Below are positions 14,534-25,297 of a DNA stretch of 64,000 bases, piece by piece. Numbering within the stretch: position 1 is the stretch's first letter; each line of letters starts with the position of its first letter. A program made the position numbers and the translations under genes. The notes beneath the pieces are model-generated. The model was not told the origin of the DNA. It did no database searches and worked only from the letters and a program-made list of their open reading frames with translations. Source of the stretch: Chitinophaga chungangae (lineage in GTDB: Bacteria > Bacteroidota > Bacteroidia > Chitinophagales > Chitinophagaceae); contig NZ_JAGHKP010000006.1 in assembly GCF_017742215.1 (NCBI RefSeq), positions 45,802-109,801 on the forward strand, written 5' to 3'.

Positions 14534-16885
14534 CTAATGTTTCAGCAGCACGCCGTCGAAAAGCTTGAGAATGCGTTTGTATTCGTCTGTCCAGCTGGCG
14601 GGCTCCGTAAAACCATGATCTTCCACCGGGTACACCGCCAGTTCCCAGTTGTTTTTACCCAGCTCGATAAGCCGCTGCGACAGCCGCACAATGTCCTGGA
14701 AATGCACGTTGGTGTCTACCATCCCGTGGCACATCAGCAAATGACCTTTCAGCCCTTCCGCAAAATAGATCGGGGAGGAGCGGCGGAACGCGATGCTGTC
14801 TGTATACGGTTCGTTGAGGATGTTGGAGGTATACCCGTGATTGTAATGCGCCCAGTCTGTAACGGACCGCAAGGCAGCGCCCGCCGCGAAATCGTCTGGC
14901 GTGGTGAACAGGGCCATGAGCGTGATGAAACCGCCGTAGCTGCCGCCGTAAATGCCGATGCGCTTGGGGTCCACGCCATGCTGCTGCGCGAGGAAACGCG
15001 CGCCGTCTACCTGGTCGGTAAGGTCTTTGCCGCCCATGTGGCGATAAATGCCCGTGCGCCAATCCCTGCCGTAACCCGCGCTGCCGCGGTAATCGATGTC
15101 CAGCACGGTGTATCCGAGGTCGGCAAGCAGGTTGTGGAACATGTATTCACGGTAATACTGGCTCCACCATTTATGCGCGTTTTGCAGGTAACCCGCGCCA
15201 TGCACGAATATCACTGCGGCCCCATTGCGTTGGGCAGCCCCGGGCGTGTAAAGCCGCGCGTGCACCATTTGGTTGTCGCGGGCTTTGAAGGTAACCACGT
15301 TCGCCTCGCGCCAGGGATACGCTTTAAACTCGTCCGTCATCGCCAGGTTCGTGATCTGTACGGGTTTTGCGCCGGGTTTGTTTTCCTGGAGATACATTTC
15401 CCAGGGTTTGTTGGATGCGGAATAACGGTAGGCGATCCATTTTTCGTCGGGGGAAAGGCTTACGGTATGCGCGCCGGTCATGGCCGTGATACGCTCTGCC
15501 TTGCCGCCGACAACCGGCAAACGGTAAAACTGTTTTTCACCGGGATGCACTTCGTTGGTGGTAATGTAGAAATATTGTTTGTCCCGCGACAGCCCGGCTT
15601 CCTGTACTTCGTAATTCCCCTGTGTGAGCGCTTTTTTCTGGCGGGTGTTTACGTTAAAAGTATAAAGGTGCGAATAACCCGTGGCTTCGCTCTGGAACCA
15701 GCAGGTGTTTTCGTCTATCCATCCCAGGCTGCCCCAGTTGATGCCGGGCCCGCCCACCCAGGCTTCGTCGCGCTGGCGGTCGAGCGGTTTGAGCGCGCCG
15801 GTGGCCGCGTCCAGCAGCATGATCCAGCGGTCTTTATTGTCCTGCGAACGGATCTGCACGATGGCGTTCGTGCCTTTTTCCGACCAGTACGGGCCGTTGA
15901 TGATCACGCCGCGCGTTTTTTTCACGGTGTCCCTCCCCGGGTAATCTTTCACATAATCGGGTTTGTCGTTAATACCGGGAATGGCAGACGTTTTGACCGC
16001 GAGTACGGTGTCTTTTAACCGGTCGAACACATACGATTCGAACGATGGCTGCGGCGTGCCTACTTTGGCATTGGTGCGCAGTTCGCCCGTGAAACCGCTT
16101 TCCGTCACGAAGTTAGGCACCATGGCGCCCCGGCTGGGACCGGCCTCACGGAATACGCGGTATACGACGAAGCGCCCGTCCGGGCTTACGCGGGCGTCGC
16201 TGAGCGAGCGGTCGTCCAGGTAAAGACTGCGCAGCTGTTCCGTTTTGGGAAGACTATTATTAAACGCCGTGGCGGCGTCGGTTTTTGCTTTTTTTTCTTT
16301 GAGCACCTCGAACAGTTCCTGCTGCTGGTCTTTCAGGTATTTGTCCTGCGCGCCCAGATGTTCCGTGCGTGGGGCGGGTTTGGAACCGTTCACGAAATCG
16401 GTGAGCTGTTCGGTGACGCCGGTCTGTATTTCCCAGCTGTAAATATTGCGGTTGCGGCGGAAGAGAATGCGGCTGTCGTGAAAGCCGAACCCGGCGCCGC
16501 TTTCCAGGTCTGACGTGTGGGTGATGCGGGTTTCTTTGCCGCTGGCCAGGTCGCGGAGAAACACGTCTCCCTGCCAGGTGTATACCATCTGCGTGCGCGC
16601 GGTGTTATAATCGGCGTTCGCCATCACCTGGATGTGCTGGCGTTCCGCGGGCAACGTTTTGCGGGGCGTTTGCGCGGTGAGGGTAATGCTGTACAGCGAA
16701 TCAGCGGGCGCCTTTTCAGGGTTCCAGGAAAAATAAACGGTTTTGCCGTCCGCTCCCCAAAACAGGTTGTCCGGTGAAGTGCCGATCCATTTCGGGTCGC
16801 GCATGATCTTTTCAATGGTCAGCTGCTGGGCACAGGCGGCGGAAAACAGGAGAATAGCGGCCGGCAGCAATATTAGTTTCCTCAT
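14534..16885 (-). CDS. S9 family peptidase (prolyl oligopeptidase / dipeptidyl peptidase type)
   Basis: A 783-aa exported serine peptidase. A signal peptide covers residues 1-19 (ending ACAQ). A beta-propeller fills roughly residues 40-500, and the alpha/beta hydrolase catalytic domain follows: IFVHGAGYLQ (oxyanion region), the nucleophile Ser in GGSYGGF near residue 640, the Asp in HGMVDTNVHFQD near 730, and the His in PVEDHGFTEP near 760. Such enzymes trim short peptides, often after proline, in the periplasm. Length fits DPP IV-like relatives. It is divergent from the phosphatase gene with a 63-bp spacer. Confidence 0.92.
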   Translation of the reverse strand: MRKLILLPAAILLFSAACAQQLTIEKIMRDPKWIGTSPDNLFWGADGKTVYFSWNPEKAPADSLYSITLTAQTPRKTLPAERQHIQVMANADYNTARTQMVYTWQGDVFLRDLASGKETRITHTSDLESGAGFGFHDSRILFRRNRNIYSWEIQTGVTEQLTDFVNGSKPAPRTEHLGAQDKYLKDQQQELFEVLKEKKAKTDAATAFNNSLPKTEQLRSLYLDDRSLSDARVSPDGRFVVYRVFREAGPSRGAMVPNFVTESGFTGELRTNAKVGTPQPSFESYVFDRLKDTVLAVKTSAIPGINDKPDYVKDYPGRDTVKKTRGVIINGPYWSEKGTNAIVQIRSQDNKDRWIMLLDAATGALKPLDRQRDEAWVGGPGINWGSLGWIDENTCWFQSEATGYSHLYTFNVNTRQKKALTQGNYEVQEAGLSRDKQYFYITTNEVHPGEKQFYRLPVVGGKAERITAMTGAHTVSLSPDEKWIAYRYSASNKPWEMYLQENKPGAKPVQITNLAMTDEFKAYPWREANVVTFKARDNQMVHARLYTPGAAQRNGAAVIFVHGAGYLQNAHKWWSQYYREYMFHNLLADLGYTVLDIDYRGSAGYGRDWRTGIYRHMGGKDLTDQVDGARFLAQQHGVDPKRIGIYGGSYGGFITLMALFTTPDDFAAGAALRSVTDWAHYNHGYTSNILNEPYTDSIAFRRSSPIYFAEGLKGHLLMCHGMVDTNVHFQDIVRLSQRLIELGKNNWELAVYPVEDHGFTEPASWTDEYKRILKLFDGVLLKH

Positions 16886-16948
16886 ACAGGTTGATAATGA
16901 ATAATTTTTTCTAATTTGATGTCACAAGATAACAAACAACCCTGCACG

Positions 16949-17491
16949 ATGATGCGTAAAATGATAGCCGGCATGATGCTGGCGGGCATGATGGCCGCCT
17001 GCGGGCAGCAGCGGGGCGCCGAGCGGAAAGCGGTGCCGGTGGCGGAAGACAGCACGTTCCTGACGGGCACTTTCTTTTTGGTGCGGCATGCCGAGAAAAA
17101 CCCGGGCCGCGATTCCACGCTTACGAAAGAGGGGAGGCTGCGCGCGGGGAAACTCTACCGCCTGCTGAAAGATTCGTCCATCAGCCGCATTTACACCACT
17201 CCTTTTAAACGCACCGTGGAAACGGGCGATTCGCTGCGGGTGCTCGGGAAAGTGGACATTGCGTTCTATCAGCCGGATTCAACCGGCGAATCGCTGCTGT
17301 ACGAGATCAGCCGCCGGGGAGACTGGGGCAAACGCATCCTCGTGATCGGCCACAGCAACACGCTCATCCCGCTGCTTAGAAGCCTGAACGTCAAACCCAA
17401 AACCGATTCGATCCCCGACAAGGATTACGGCAATCTTTTTATTGTACATAAAGGTGTGCAAAAGTCGGTGCTGATGGAAAAAAGATATTAA
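16949..17491 (+). CDS. Histidine phosphatase superfamily lipoprotein
   Basis: A 180-aa lipoprotein. The lipobox Cys is near residue 20 (GMMAAC). The phosphatase core has the VRHAEKNPG motif (catalytic His with Arg), a TTPFKRTVET segment and the second-His motif VIGHSNT. This superfamily transfers phosphate through a phosphohistidine; substrates range from sugar phosphates to phosphoproteins, and nothing here sets one. I start at the ATG pair 16949/16952 because it leads directly into the lipoprotein signal; earlier in-frame starts at 16916 (TTG) and 16919 would add a polar leader. The gene is convergent with mgtE and their ends overlap by 4 bp. Confidence 0.82.
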   Translation: MMRKMIAGMMLAGMMAACGQQRGAERKAVPVAEDSTFLTGTFFLVRHAEKNPGRDSTLTKEGRLRAGKLYRLLKDSSISRIYTTPFKRTVETGDSLRVLGKVDIAFYQPDSTGESLLYEISRRGDWGKRILVIGHSNTLIPLLRSLNVKPKTDSIPDKDYGNLFIVHKGVQKSVLMEKRY

Positions 17492-18864
17492 AGAAGAATG
17501 CCTTTCAGGAAAATGTACGCCACGGTGAAATAGATCAGCAAACCCGTAACGTCTACCAGCGTGGCCACGAAGGGCGCGGAGGAACTGGCCGGGTCGGCGC
17601 CAGCGCGTTTCAGCAGCAGCGGCAGCATGGAGCCCGAAAGCGTGCCCCACAGCACCACGCCGATCAGCGACACCCCGAGCGTAAGCCCGATCAGGATGGT
17701 ATGGTCGCCATAGGTATGAAAAAATGAATTCCAGACAAGAATGCGGATAAACCCGATCAGCCCGAGCACGCTGCCCAGCATGATGCCCGAGAGTAGTTCC
17801 CTGCGCATCACCCGCCACCAGTCCGCGATGGTCAGCTCGCCCAGCGCCATCGCCTGGATAATGAGGGTGGAAGCCTGCGAGCCGCTGTTGCCGCCGCTGG
17901 AAATAATGAGCGGGATGAAAAGCGCGAGCACCACGGCTTTGGCGATCTCGTCCTCGAAATAGGTCATCACGGAGGCGGTGAGCATTTCGCCGATGAACAG
18001 GATCACGAGCCAGCCCACTCGTTTTTTGATAAGGCGCAGCAGCGGCATGTCCAGGTACGGTTCGTCTAGCGCTTCGGTACCGCCTATTTTCTGGATGTCT
18101 TCCGTATGTTCTTCATTGGCGATCCAAAGGATGTCGTCGATGGTCACGATACCGAGCATCACGCCATTGTCGTCGGTTACGGGCAGGGCCACACGGTTTT
18201 CGAGCCTGAACACCTGGATGGCTTCTTCCTGGTCGTCGTTGACCTGCAATGCTACAAAACGGTCGTCCATCAGGGTTTTCACCATCGTGTCCTGCGATAC
18301 GAGCAGGAACTCGCGGATACGGAAATCGTCCAGCAGTTTGCCTTCGTCGTCAATAATGTAGATCACGTCGATGGTTTCGGAATCGCGGCCGTACATGCGG
18401 ATGTGGTTGAGCACCTGCGCCACGGTCCAGTGCGCTTTCGCGGCGATGTAGTCCGGCGTCATGATGCGGCCTACGCTGTTTTCCTTGTACCCGAGCAGGG
18501 AAAGGGTCACTTTCCTTTCATCGGGGTGCAGCAGTTTGATCAGCTCCTGAACGGCCTGGCTGGGCAGTTCTTCGAGGAAAGCGGTACGGTCGTCCGGCGG
18601 CAGCTCGTTGAGCAGTTCCGCTATTTTGGGCGCGGGCAGGGCGCGGATGATGTCTTCCTGGGTGGGAAACTCGAGTATCCTGAAAGCCGCGGCAGCGCGG
18701 CCGAGCGTAAGATGGTCGATGATCTCGACCGCATCGTCCGGCAGTTCATAGATCAGTTCCGCAATATCTGTAATGAGCTGGTCGTCCAGCAACGTTTTTA
18801 GCTCCCGGTAGTCCTGCTCTTTGAGCAACTGTTCAAATCTTTCCAGTAATGCGGTGTTTTCCAT
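17488..18864 (-). CDS. mgtE: Magnesium transporter MgtE
   Basis: A 458-aa inner-membrane Mg2+ channel. In order: an N-terminal superhelical MgtE-N domain (about residues 20-125, with LPDD and LPPDDRTAFLEELP repeats), two CBS domains (about 130-255, containing SVGRIMTPDY), a connecting helix and five transmembrane helices. The pore motif is PLIISSGGNSGSQAS near residue 322, and ASSSAPFVATLVDVTGL near 430 is the second conserved pore segment. Length is usual. It lies 28 bp after the bestrophin gene on the same strand, so the two ion-transport genes may be co-transcribed. Confidence 0.95.
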   Translation of the reverse strand: MENTALLERFEQLLKEQDYRELKTLLDDQLITDIAELIYELPDDAVEIIDHLTLGRAAAAFRILEFPTQEDIIRALPAPKIAELLNELPPDDRTAFLEELPSQAVQELIKLLHPDERKVTLSLLGYKENSVGRIMTPDYIAAKAHWTVAQVLNHIRMYGRDSETIDVIYIIDDEGKLLDDFRIREFLLVSQDTMVKTLMDDRFVALQVNDDQEEAIQVFRLENRVALPVTDDNGVMLGIVTIDDILWIANEEHTEDIQKIGGTEALDEPYLDMPLLRLIKKRVGWLVILFIGEMLTASVMTYFEDEIAKAVVLALFIPLIISSGGNSGSQASTLIIQAMALGELTIADWWRVMRRELLSGIMLGSVLGLIGFIRILVWNSFFHTYGDHTILIGLTLGVSLIGVVLWGTLSGSMLPLLLKRAGADPASSSAPFVATLVDVTGLLIYFTVAYIFLKGILL

Positions 18865-18892
18865 AAACTCTCTCTTGGACGAAAATATACAA

Positions 18893-19795
18893 TTACAGTA
18901 TCTCCTGTACGTGCTTGCGGATATTGGTGCTGATGGTCTCGGTGGGGAGGTCGTTCGCGTCTTTCCCGAAAGGGTCTTCGATCTCTTCGGCGATCAGCTC
19001 GAGGCTGGCCAGCACGTAAAAGATGAACACCACCATGGGCACTACGAGGTAACCCAGGCCGAATACATAACCCATCGGCAGCGTCATCACGTAAAAGAAA
19101 ATGAATTTTTTGAGGAATACGCTGTAGGAGAAGGGGATAGGTGTGTTTTTGATCCGCTCGCAGGCGCCCACGATGTCTGTAAATGAATCCAGCTGCGTGT
19201 TGAGCACGATCAGTTGTTCGCCGGAGATGACCTGTTGGCGGTACAGCTCGTTGGCTTTTTTAAACATCAGCGTGGCGAGATAGTTGGGCACATGAATGCC
19301 GCTGCCCATTTTCTCCAGGTCTTCGGCGCTCATGTTTTCCAGTTTGGATGGATGATGCTCGCCGCGAAGATGGTCTTTCATAGCAAATGCATAGTTCGGT
19401 ATCATGGTGCGGAAAAAGGCGGCTGCGGGGTGACCGGCAGGAAGCATGGCTTCCAGCTTCATGGCGAGGTTACGGCAGTTGTTCACCAGCAGCCCCCATT
19501 GCCGGCGGCCTTCCCACCAGCGGTCGTAAGCCGTATTGGTGCGGAACACGAGCAGCAGCGATATCACGAAGCCCAGCAACCCGTGCATGGCTGTGATGTT
19601 CCGGATATGGTCCTTCTCCGAAAGTTTGAACACTTCCAGCTCCAGCCAGGCGATGCCGGCGGAATAAACCGCTATGGCGCAGAACATTGGGGCCAGTTTT
19701 TTAACAGTATCTGCCTTATGGATGCGAAAAATAAAGGTGAACCATTCGCGCGGGTTATAGTTGATCATACCCGCAAAAATAATATCATTCATCGT
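18893..19795 (-). CDS. Bestrophin family anion channel
   Basis: A 300-aa membrane protein of the bestrophin/UPF0187 family. It shows INYNPREWF at the N-terminus, a transmembrane pair, the FRTNTAYDRWWEGR motif and a C-terminal FGKDANDLPTETI, all family hallmarks. Bacterial bestrophins are pentameric ion channels. I choose the ATG at 19795; a start at 19771 (MINYNPREW) is equally possible, while the frame open to 19846 adds an atypical polar stretch. It is divergent from the SET-domain gene. Confidence 0.88.
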   Translation of the reverse strand, partial: TMNDIIFAGMINYNPREWFTFIFRIHKADTVKKLAPMFCAIAVYSAGIAWLELEVFKLSEKDHIRNITAMHGLLGFVISLLLVFRTNTAYDRWWEGRRQWGLLVNNCRNLAMKLEAMLPAGHPAAAFFRTMIPNYAFAMKDHLRGEHHPSKLENMSAEDLEKMGSGIHVPNYLATLMFKKANELYRQQVISGEQLIVLNTQLDSFTDIVGACERIKNTPIPFSYSVFLKKFIFFYVMTLPMGYVFGLGYLVVPMVVFIFYVLASLELIAEEIEDPFGKDANDLPTETISTNIRKHVQEIL

Positions 19796-19854
19796 TATTT
19801 TGATAACTGGCGGTATTAGTGTTATTTTACGTCCTCTATTCATCACGTGAGATT

Positions 19855-20244
19855 ATGATCAAGCCGTACTTGTATATTCAGAAGACCAAAGAAAAAGGTC
19901 GCGGTGTATTTACCAAAGAGCCCATTCCCGCTGGCACGCTCATCGAAGTATCACCCGTGCTGGTCCTGTCAAATTCCGACACCGGGATCGTGGACAAAAC
20001 CAAACTGCACAACTACATCTTTCTCTGGGGCGTGAGGGAAACCCGCTCCTGCATCGCGCTCGGCTTTTGTTCCATCTACAATCACGCGTACGAGCCCAAC
20101 TGCGAGTATGAAATGGATTTCGATGCCGAAACCATGGCCATCAAAACCCGCAGGGATATCCGGAAGGGCGAAGAACTCTCCATCAACTACAATGGGGACG
20201 TGGAAGACAAGTCCGAAGTCTGGTTCGATGTCAAGAAAAAATAA
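19855..20244 (+). CDS. SET domain protein (putative lysine methyltransferase)
   Basis: A 129-aa protein consisting almost only of a SET domain. It shows KEKGRGVFTKEPIPAGT at the N-terminus, the cofactor-binding GFCSIYNHAYEPNC and the GEELSINYNGD motif with the conserved Tyr. SET proteins transfer methyl groups from S-adenosylmethionine to lysine; bacterial short SET proteins have few known targets. No pre- or post-SET domain is present. The start at 19855 begins the domain neatly; the open frame reaches 19819. A hairpin follows at 20251-20280. Confidence 0.87.
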   Translation: MIKPYLYIQKTKEKGRGVFTKEPIPAGTLIEVSPVLVLSNSDTGIVDKTKLHNYIFLWGVRETRSCIALGFCSIYNHAYEPNCEYEMDFDAETMAIKTRRDIRKGEELSINYNGDVEDKSEVWFDVKKK

Positions 20245-20250
20245 TTCCTG

Positions 20251-20280
20251 AAAAATCCGGTGGTATCTGCCGGATTTCTT
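20251..20280 (+). terminator. Probable terminator after the SET-domain gene
   Basis: An 8-bp stem (20253-20260 with 20270-20277) has a 9-nt loop and a short T tract in its 3' arm. It separates the SET gene from the hut operon. Confidence 0.55.
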
Positions 20281-20285
20281 AATAT

Positions 20286-20318
20286 TGTAAAATATATAAG
20301 CACTTATATAATTTTACA
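20286..20318. promoter_or_regulatory. Inverted repeat, candidate operator of the hut regulator
   Basis: The arms at 20286-20300 and 20303-20318 are complementary over 15 bases with a single unpaired base, centred on CA. The right arm ends on the A of the MarR-gene start codon. AT-rich palindromes of this kind are typical MarR-family sites, and the position would block transcription or the start region of the regulator and the hut genes. Binding is inferred, not shown. Confidence 0.6.
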
Positions 20319-20821
20319 TGAGCTTCTATCCCAAACTGGGTTACCTGATCTTCGGCAGCCGTCTCCGGCGGCTCAGCGAATACTTCCTCGCCGAGGTCAA
20401 CAAAGTGTACGCACAGGCCGGCATTGCCTTCGACGCCAGCTGGTTCCCGCTGTTTTACCTGCTTTCCGATAAACGGCAGCTTACGTTGATGGACATCGCC
20501 ACCGAGCTGGAAGTGTCCCATTCCGCCGTCAGCCAGCTGATCACCAATCTCAAAAAGAAAGGGCTGGTAAAAACCACGCGTTGCGAAGAAGACGGCCGCC
20601 GCCAATGGGTGATGTTCACCAAAAAAGGCGGCGACCTGCTGCAGGAAGTGCTGCCGGTCTGGAAAGGCATCGAAGCGGCCATGGAAACGCTCGTTACGGA
20701 AAACAAACCAAGCAGTAAAATACTCGAAGCAATCGGCGCGCTGGAACGGGCGGTGGAAAACGATCCGCTGTCCGGCCGCATCCTCCGCGCCATGCCCCAC
20801 ACCAAAACAATCGATTCATGA
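20318..20821 (+). CDS. MarR family transcriptional regulator heading the hut operon
   Basis: A 167-aa winged helix-turn-helix protein. The recognition helix region is LTLMDIATELEVSHSAVSQLI (about residues 50-70) followed by the wing KKGLVKTTRCEEDGRRQWV. Flanking helices form the dimer. Its last codons overlap hutH by 4 bp (ATGA), so it is translated together with the histidine-degradation enzymes, and it has an inverted repeat over its own start. That makes it the likely autoregulated controller of the operon; its ligand could be urocanate, the usual hut inducer, but nothing in the sequence proves this. GNAT-fused MarR forms exist, but this one has only the DNA-binding unit. Confidence 0.87.
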   Translation: MSFYPKLGYLIFGSRLRRLSEYFLAEVNKVYAQAGIAFDASWFPLFYLLSDKRQLTLMDIATELEVSHSAVSQLITNLKKKGLVKTTRCEEDGRRQWVMFTKKGGDLLQEVLPVWKGIEAAMETLVTENKPSSKILEAIGALERAVENDPLSGRILRAMPHTKTIDS

Positions 20822-22360
20822 GCCAGGTATTCAATTACGGCGAGCACCGCCTTACCGTTACCGTCGCCCTGGATATAGCGGCAGGGCGCATCCGCGGGGA
20901 AATTTCCCCCGCCGTGATGGAAAAGATCCGCGCCAGTCATGCCAATGTGCAGGCCATCGTACAGGAGCACAGGACCGTGTATGGCGTCAACACAGGCTTC
21001 GGGCCTTTGTGCGACACCAAAATATCGGAAGAAGATACGCGGGCGCTGCAATACAACATTCTTCAAAGCCACAGCGTTGGGGTGGGCGCGCCTATTCCCG
21101 AAGACGTGGCCCGGCTGATGCTGATCACCAAAGTGCAGGCGCTGGCGCAGGGTTTTTCCGGCGTCAATCCCGCCACGCTGGAACGTATCCTCTGGCATAT
21201 CGAAGAGCGCATTACGCCGCTGGTGCCGGAGAAAGGAAGCGTAGGCGCCTCGGGCGATCTCGCCCCGCTGTCGCACCTCTTCCTGCCGCTGATCGGTTTG
21301 GGAGAAGTGTATTACAGGGGCCGCGTTACGCCCATGGCCGAAGTGCTGCGGCAGGAAAATAAACAGCCGGTGGTGCTCGGCCCCAAAGAAGGGCTGGCGC
21401 TGATCAACGGCACGCAGTTCATTCTTTCCTTCGCGGTTACCGCCCTGGCAAGATTGCACAACGCATTGGAAGCCGCGGATATCATCGGCGCGCTGTCGCT
21501 CGAAGGGCTCATGGGCACCGCCAAACCTTTCGACCCGCGGTTGCACGCCATCAGGCCTTACGCGGGCAACCAGCTGGTAGCCCAACGCCTCGACGCATTG
21601 CTGAAAGGTTCCGAGATCATGGCTTCGCATGCGGACTGCGGCCGCGTGCAGGACCCGTATTCCCTGCGTTGCATCCCGCAAGTGCACGGCGCTTCGCGCA
21701 CCGCGTGGAAACATTTGCTGGACCTCACTTCCATCGAGCTGAACGCGGTGACCGATAACCCGATCATTTTCTCAGAAGAAGACACCATCAGCGGCGGCAA
21801 TTTCCATGGCCAGCCGCTCGCCCTTCCGCTGGATTACGCCACCGTCGCGGCCGCCGAGCTGGGAAATATTTCCGACCGCCGTTGTTACATGATGATCGAA
21901 GGGCGCTTCGGCCTGCCGAAACTGCTCATCGAAGACGCCGGCCTCAACTCCGGTTTTATGATCCCGCAATACACCACCGCCGCGCTGGTAACGGAAAACA
22001 AAACCTTGTGTTTCCCCGCCAGCGCAGACAGCGTGCCTACTTCGCTCGGGCAGGAAGACCATGTGTCCATGGGCTCCATCAGCGGGCGCAAGCTGCTGCA
22101 GGTGATCGGCAACCTCGAATACATTCTCGCCATCGAACTGCTGTATGCCGCGCAGGCGATAGATTTCAGAAGGCCGCTGCAATCCGCTCCGGTGCTGGAG
22201 GCTTGTCACCAGTTCGTGCGCGGCCGCGTGAGCTTCGCCAAAAAAGACCGCATCTTCGCCATCGACATCCAGGCGTTGCATCAGATTATCGCAGACCAGT
22301 CATTCGTGCGCGCGGCCAACGAAGCCGCCGCCATTCACCAAATCGATCTAAACGGTATTT

Positions 22361-22386
<26 letters not shown>
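20818..22386 (+). CDS. hutH: Histidine ammonia-lyase
   Basis: A 522-aa enzyme that deaminates L-histidine to trans-urocanate, the first step of histidine use. The self-forming MIO cofactor triad Ala-Ser-Gly is in GSVGASGDLAPLSH near residue 145, after YGVNTGFG near residue 60. Length matches the family (about 510). It overlaps the upstream regulator by 4 bp and the downstream hutU by 26 bp, so translation is coupled across the operon. Confidence 0.97.
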
Positions 22387-24034
<1,648 letters not shown>

Positions 24035-24059
24035 ATTTCACAATGAAACAAACAAGCTT

Positions 24060-25262
24060 ATGAAACTCATGGGCCCATTCGTACAGGCGTTGCCACTGTC
24101 GGAACTTCCGCTGAAAGGCACGCTGCAGGATGAAATGCTGCATGTTGCGGCGGACGCGGGCGTGGTGGTGGAAAACGGGAAACTGTTGACCTACGGCAGT
24201 TTTGAAGCGCTGCGCAAACAATATCCCACAGCGGAAGTGGAGTTCATGGACGAGCCGCTGGTGCTGCTGCCCGCGTTTACGGACTGCCATACGCATATCT
24301 GTTTCGCCGGCAACCGCAGCCGCGATTACGCCATGCGCATCGCGGGGAAATCTTATTTGGACATCGCCCGCGCGGGCGGCGGCATCTGGGATTCCGTGGC
24401 CAAAACCCGCGAAGCGGCCATCACTGAGCTGACGGAAAATACCGTGGCGCGGGCTAACAGGCATTTGAAAGACGGTGTTACTACCATCGAAGTAAAAAGC
24501 GGTTACGGCCTGAACCTCGAATCGGAACTGACCATGCTGCGCGCCATCCGCCAGGCGGGATTGTACACGAAAGCCGCGCTGGTGCCCACCTGCCTGGCGG
24601 CGCACATCTGCCCGCGCGATTTTAGTGGCGACGAAAAGGCTTACCTGCATTGGATTCTCAGTGAATTGTTGCCGGCGGTGCGGGAAGAACATTTGTGTGA
24701 AAGGGTGGATGTTTTTATTGAAGAAACTGCTTTCTCTCCTGCCGATGCCAGGTTTTTCCTGGAAAAGACCGCAGCAATGGGTTTCGGCGTTACCGTACAT
24801 GCGGATCAATTCAGCAGCGGCGGCTCGGGCGTTGCGGTAGACGCAGGCGCACTGTCTGCCGACCACCTCGAAGCTTCCACGGATCAGGATATACGAAAAC
24901 TGGCATCATCTGATACTGTCGCGGTTGTTTTGCCGGGCGCATCGCTTGGGCTGGGCATGCATTACGCCCCGGCGCGCAAGCTGCTCGATGCGGGCGCCTG
25001 CCTGGCCATTGCCAGCGACTGGAACCCCGGTTCCGCGCCCATGGGCGACCTGCTGATGCAGGCGGCGGTGATGAGCGCGGCGGAAAAATTATCTACCGCC
25101 GAAGTGCTGGCGGGGCTTACCTTCAGGGCGGACAAAGCGTTGGGCATTACCCGTGCGGGCGCCGACCTGCAGGCATATCCCTGCCGCGATTACCGCGACA
25201 TCCTTTATTACCAGGGGCGGATGAAACCGGCGATGGTGTGGAAAGACGGGGAGCAGGTATAA
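24060..25262 (+). CDS. hutI: Imidazolonepropionase
   Basis: A 400-aa amidohydrolase that opens the imidazolone ring to N-formimino-L-glutamate. Metal ligands are in DCHTHICFAGNRS near residue 78, EVKSGYGL binds substrate near 145, and HADQFSS and the late SDWNPGS supply the remaining ligands. The reading frame stays open upstream into hutU, but the ATG at 24060, 25 bp after the hutU stop, gives the usual N-terminus and length. Confidence 0.96.
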   Translation: MKLMGPFVQALPLSELPLKGTLQDEMLHVAADAGVVVENGKLLTYGSFEALRKQYPTAEVEFMDEPLVLLPAFTDCHTHICFAGNRSRDYAMRIAGKSYLDIARAGGGIWDSVAKTREAAITELTENTVARANRHLKDGVTTIEVKSGYGLNLESELTMLRAIRQAGLYTKAALVPTCLAAHICPRDFSGDEKAYLHWILSELLPAVREEHLCERVDVFIEETAFSPADARFFLEKTAAMGFGVTVHADQFSSGGSGVAVDAGALSADHLEASTDQDIRKLASSDTVAVVLPGASLGLGMHYAPARKLLDAGACLAIASDWNPGSAPMGDLLMQAAVMSAAEKLSTAEVLAGLTFRADKALGITRAGADLQAYPCRDYRDILYYQGRMKPAMVWKDGEQV

Positions 25263-25297
25263 CATTGTGTACATAGAAAACGGCTAAATCGAACAAC

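Noticed and set aside
20286..20318. Shared half-sites TATAAG and CTTATA between the hut operator and the satD array
   Set aside because: The spacing differs (2 versus 8 bp) and the half-site is short and AT-rich, so a common regulator is not supported.
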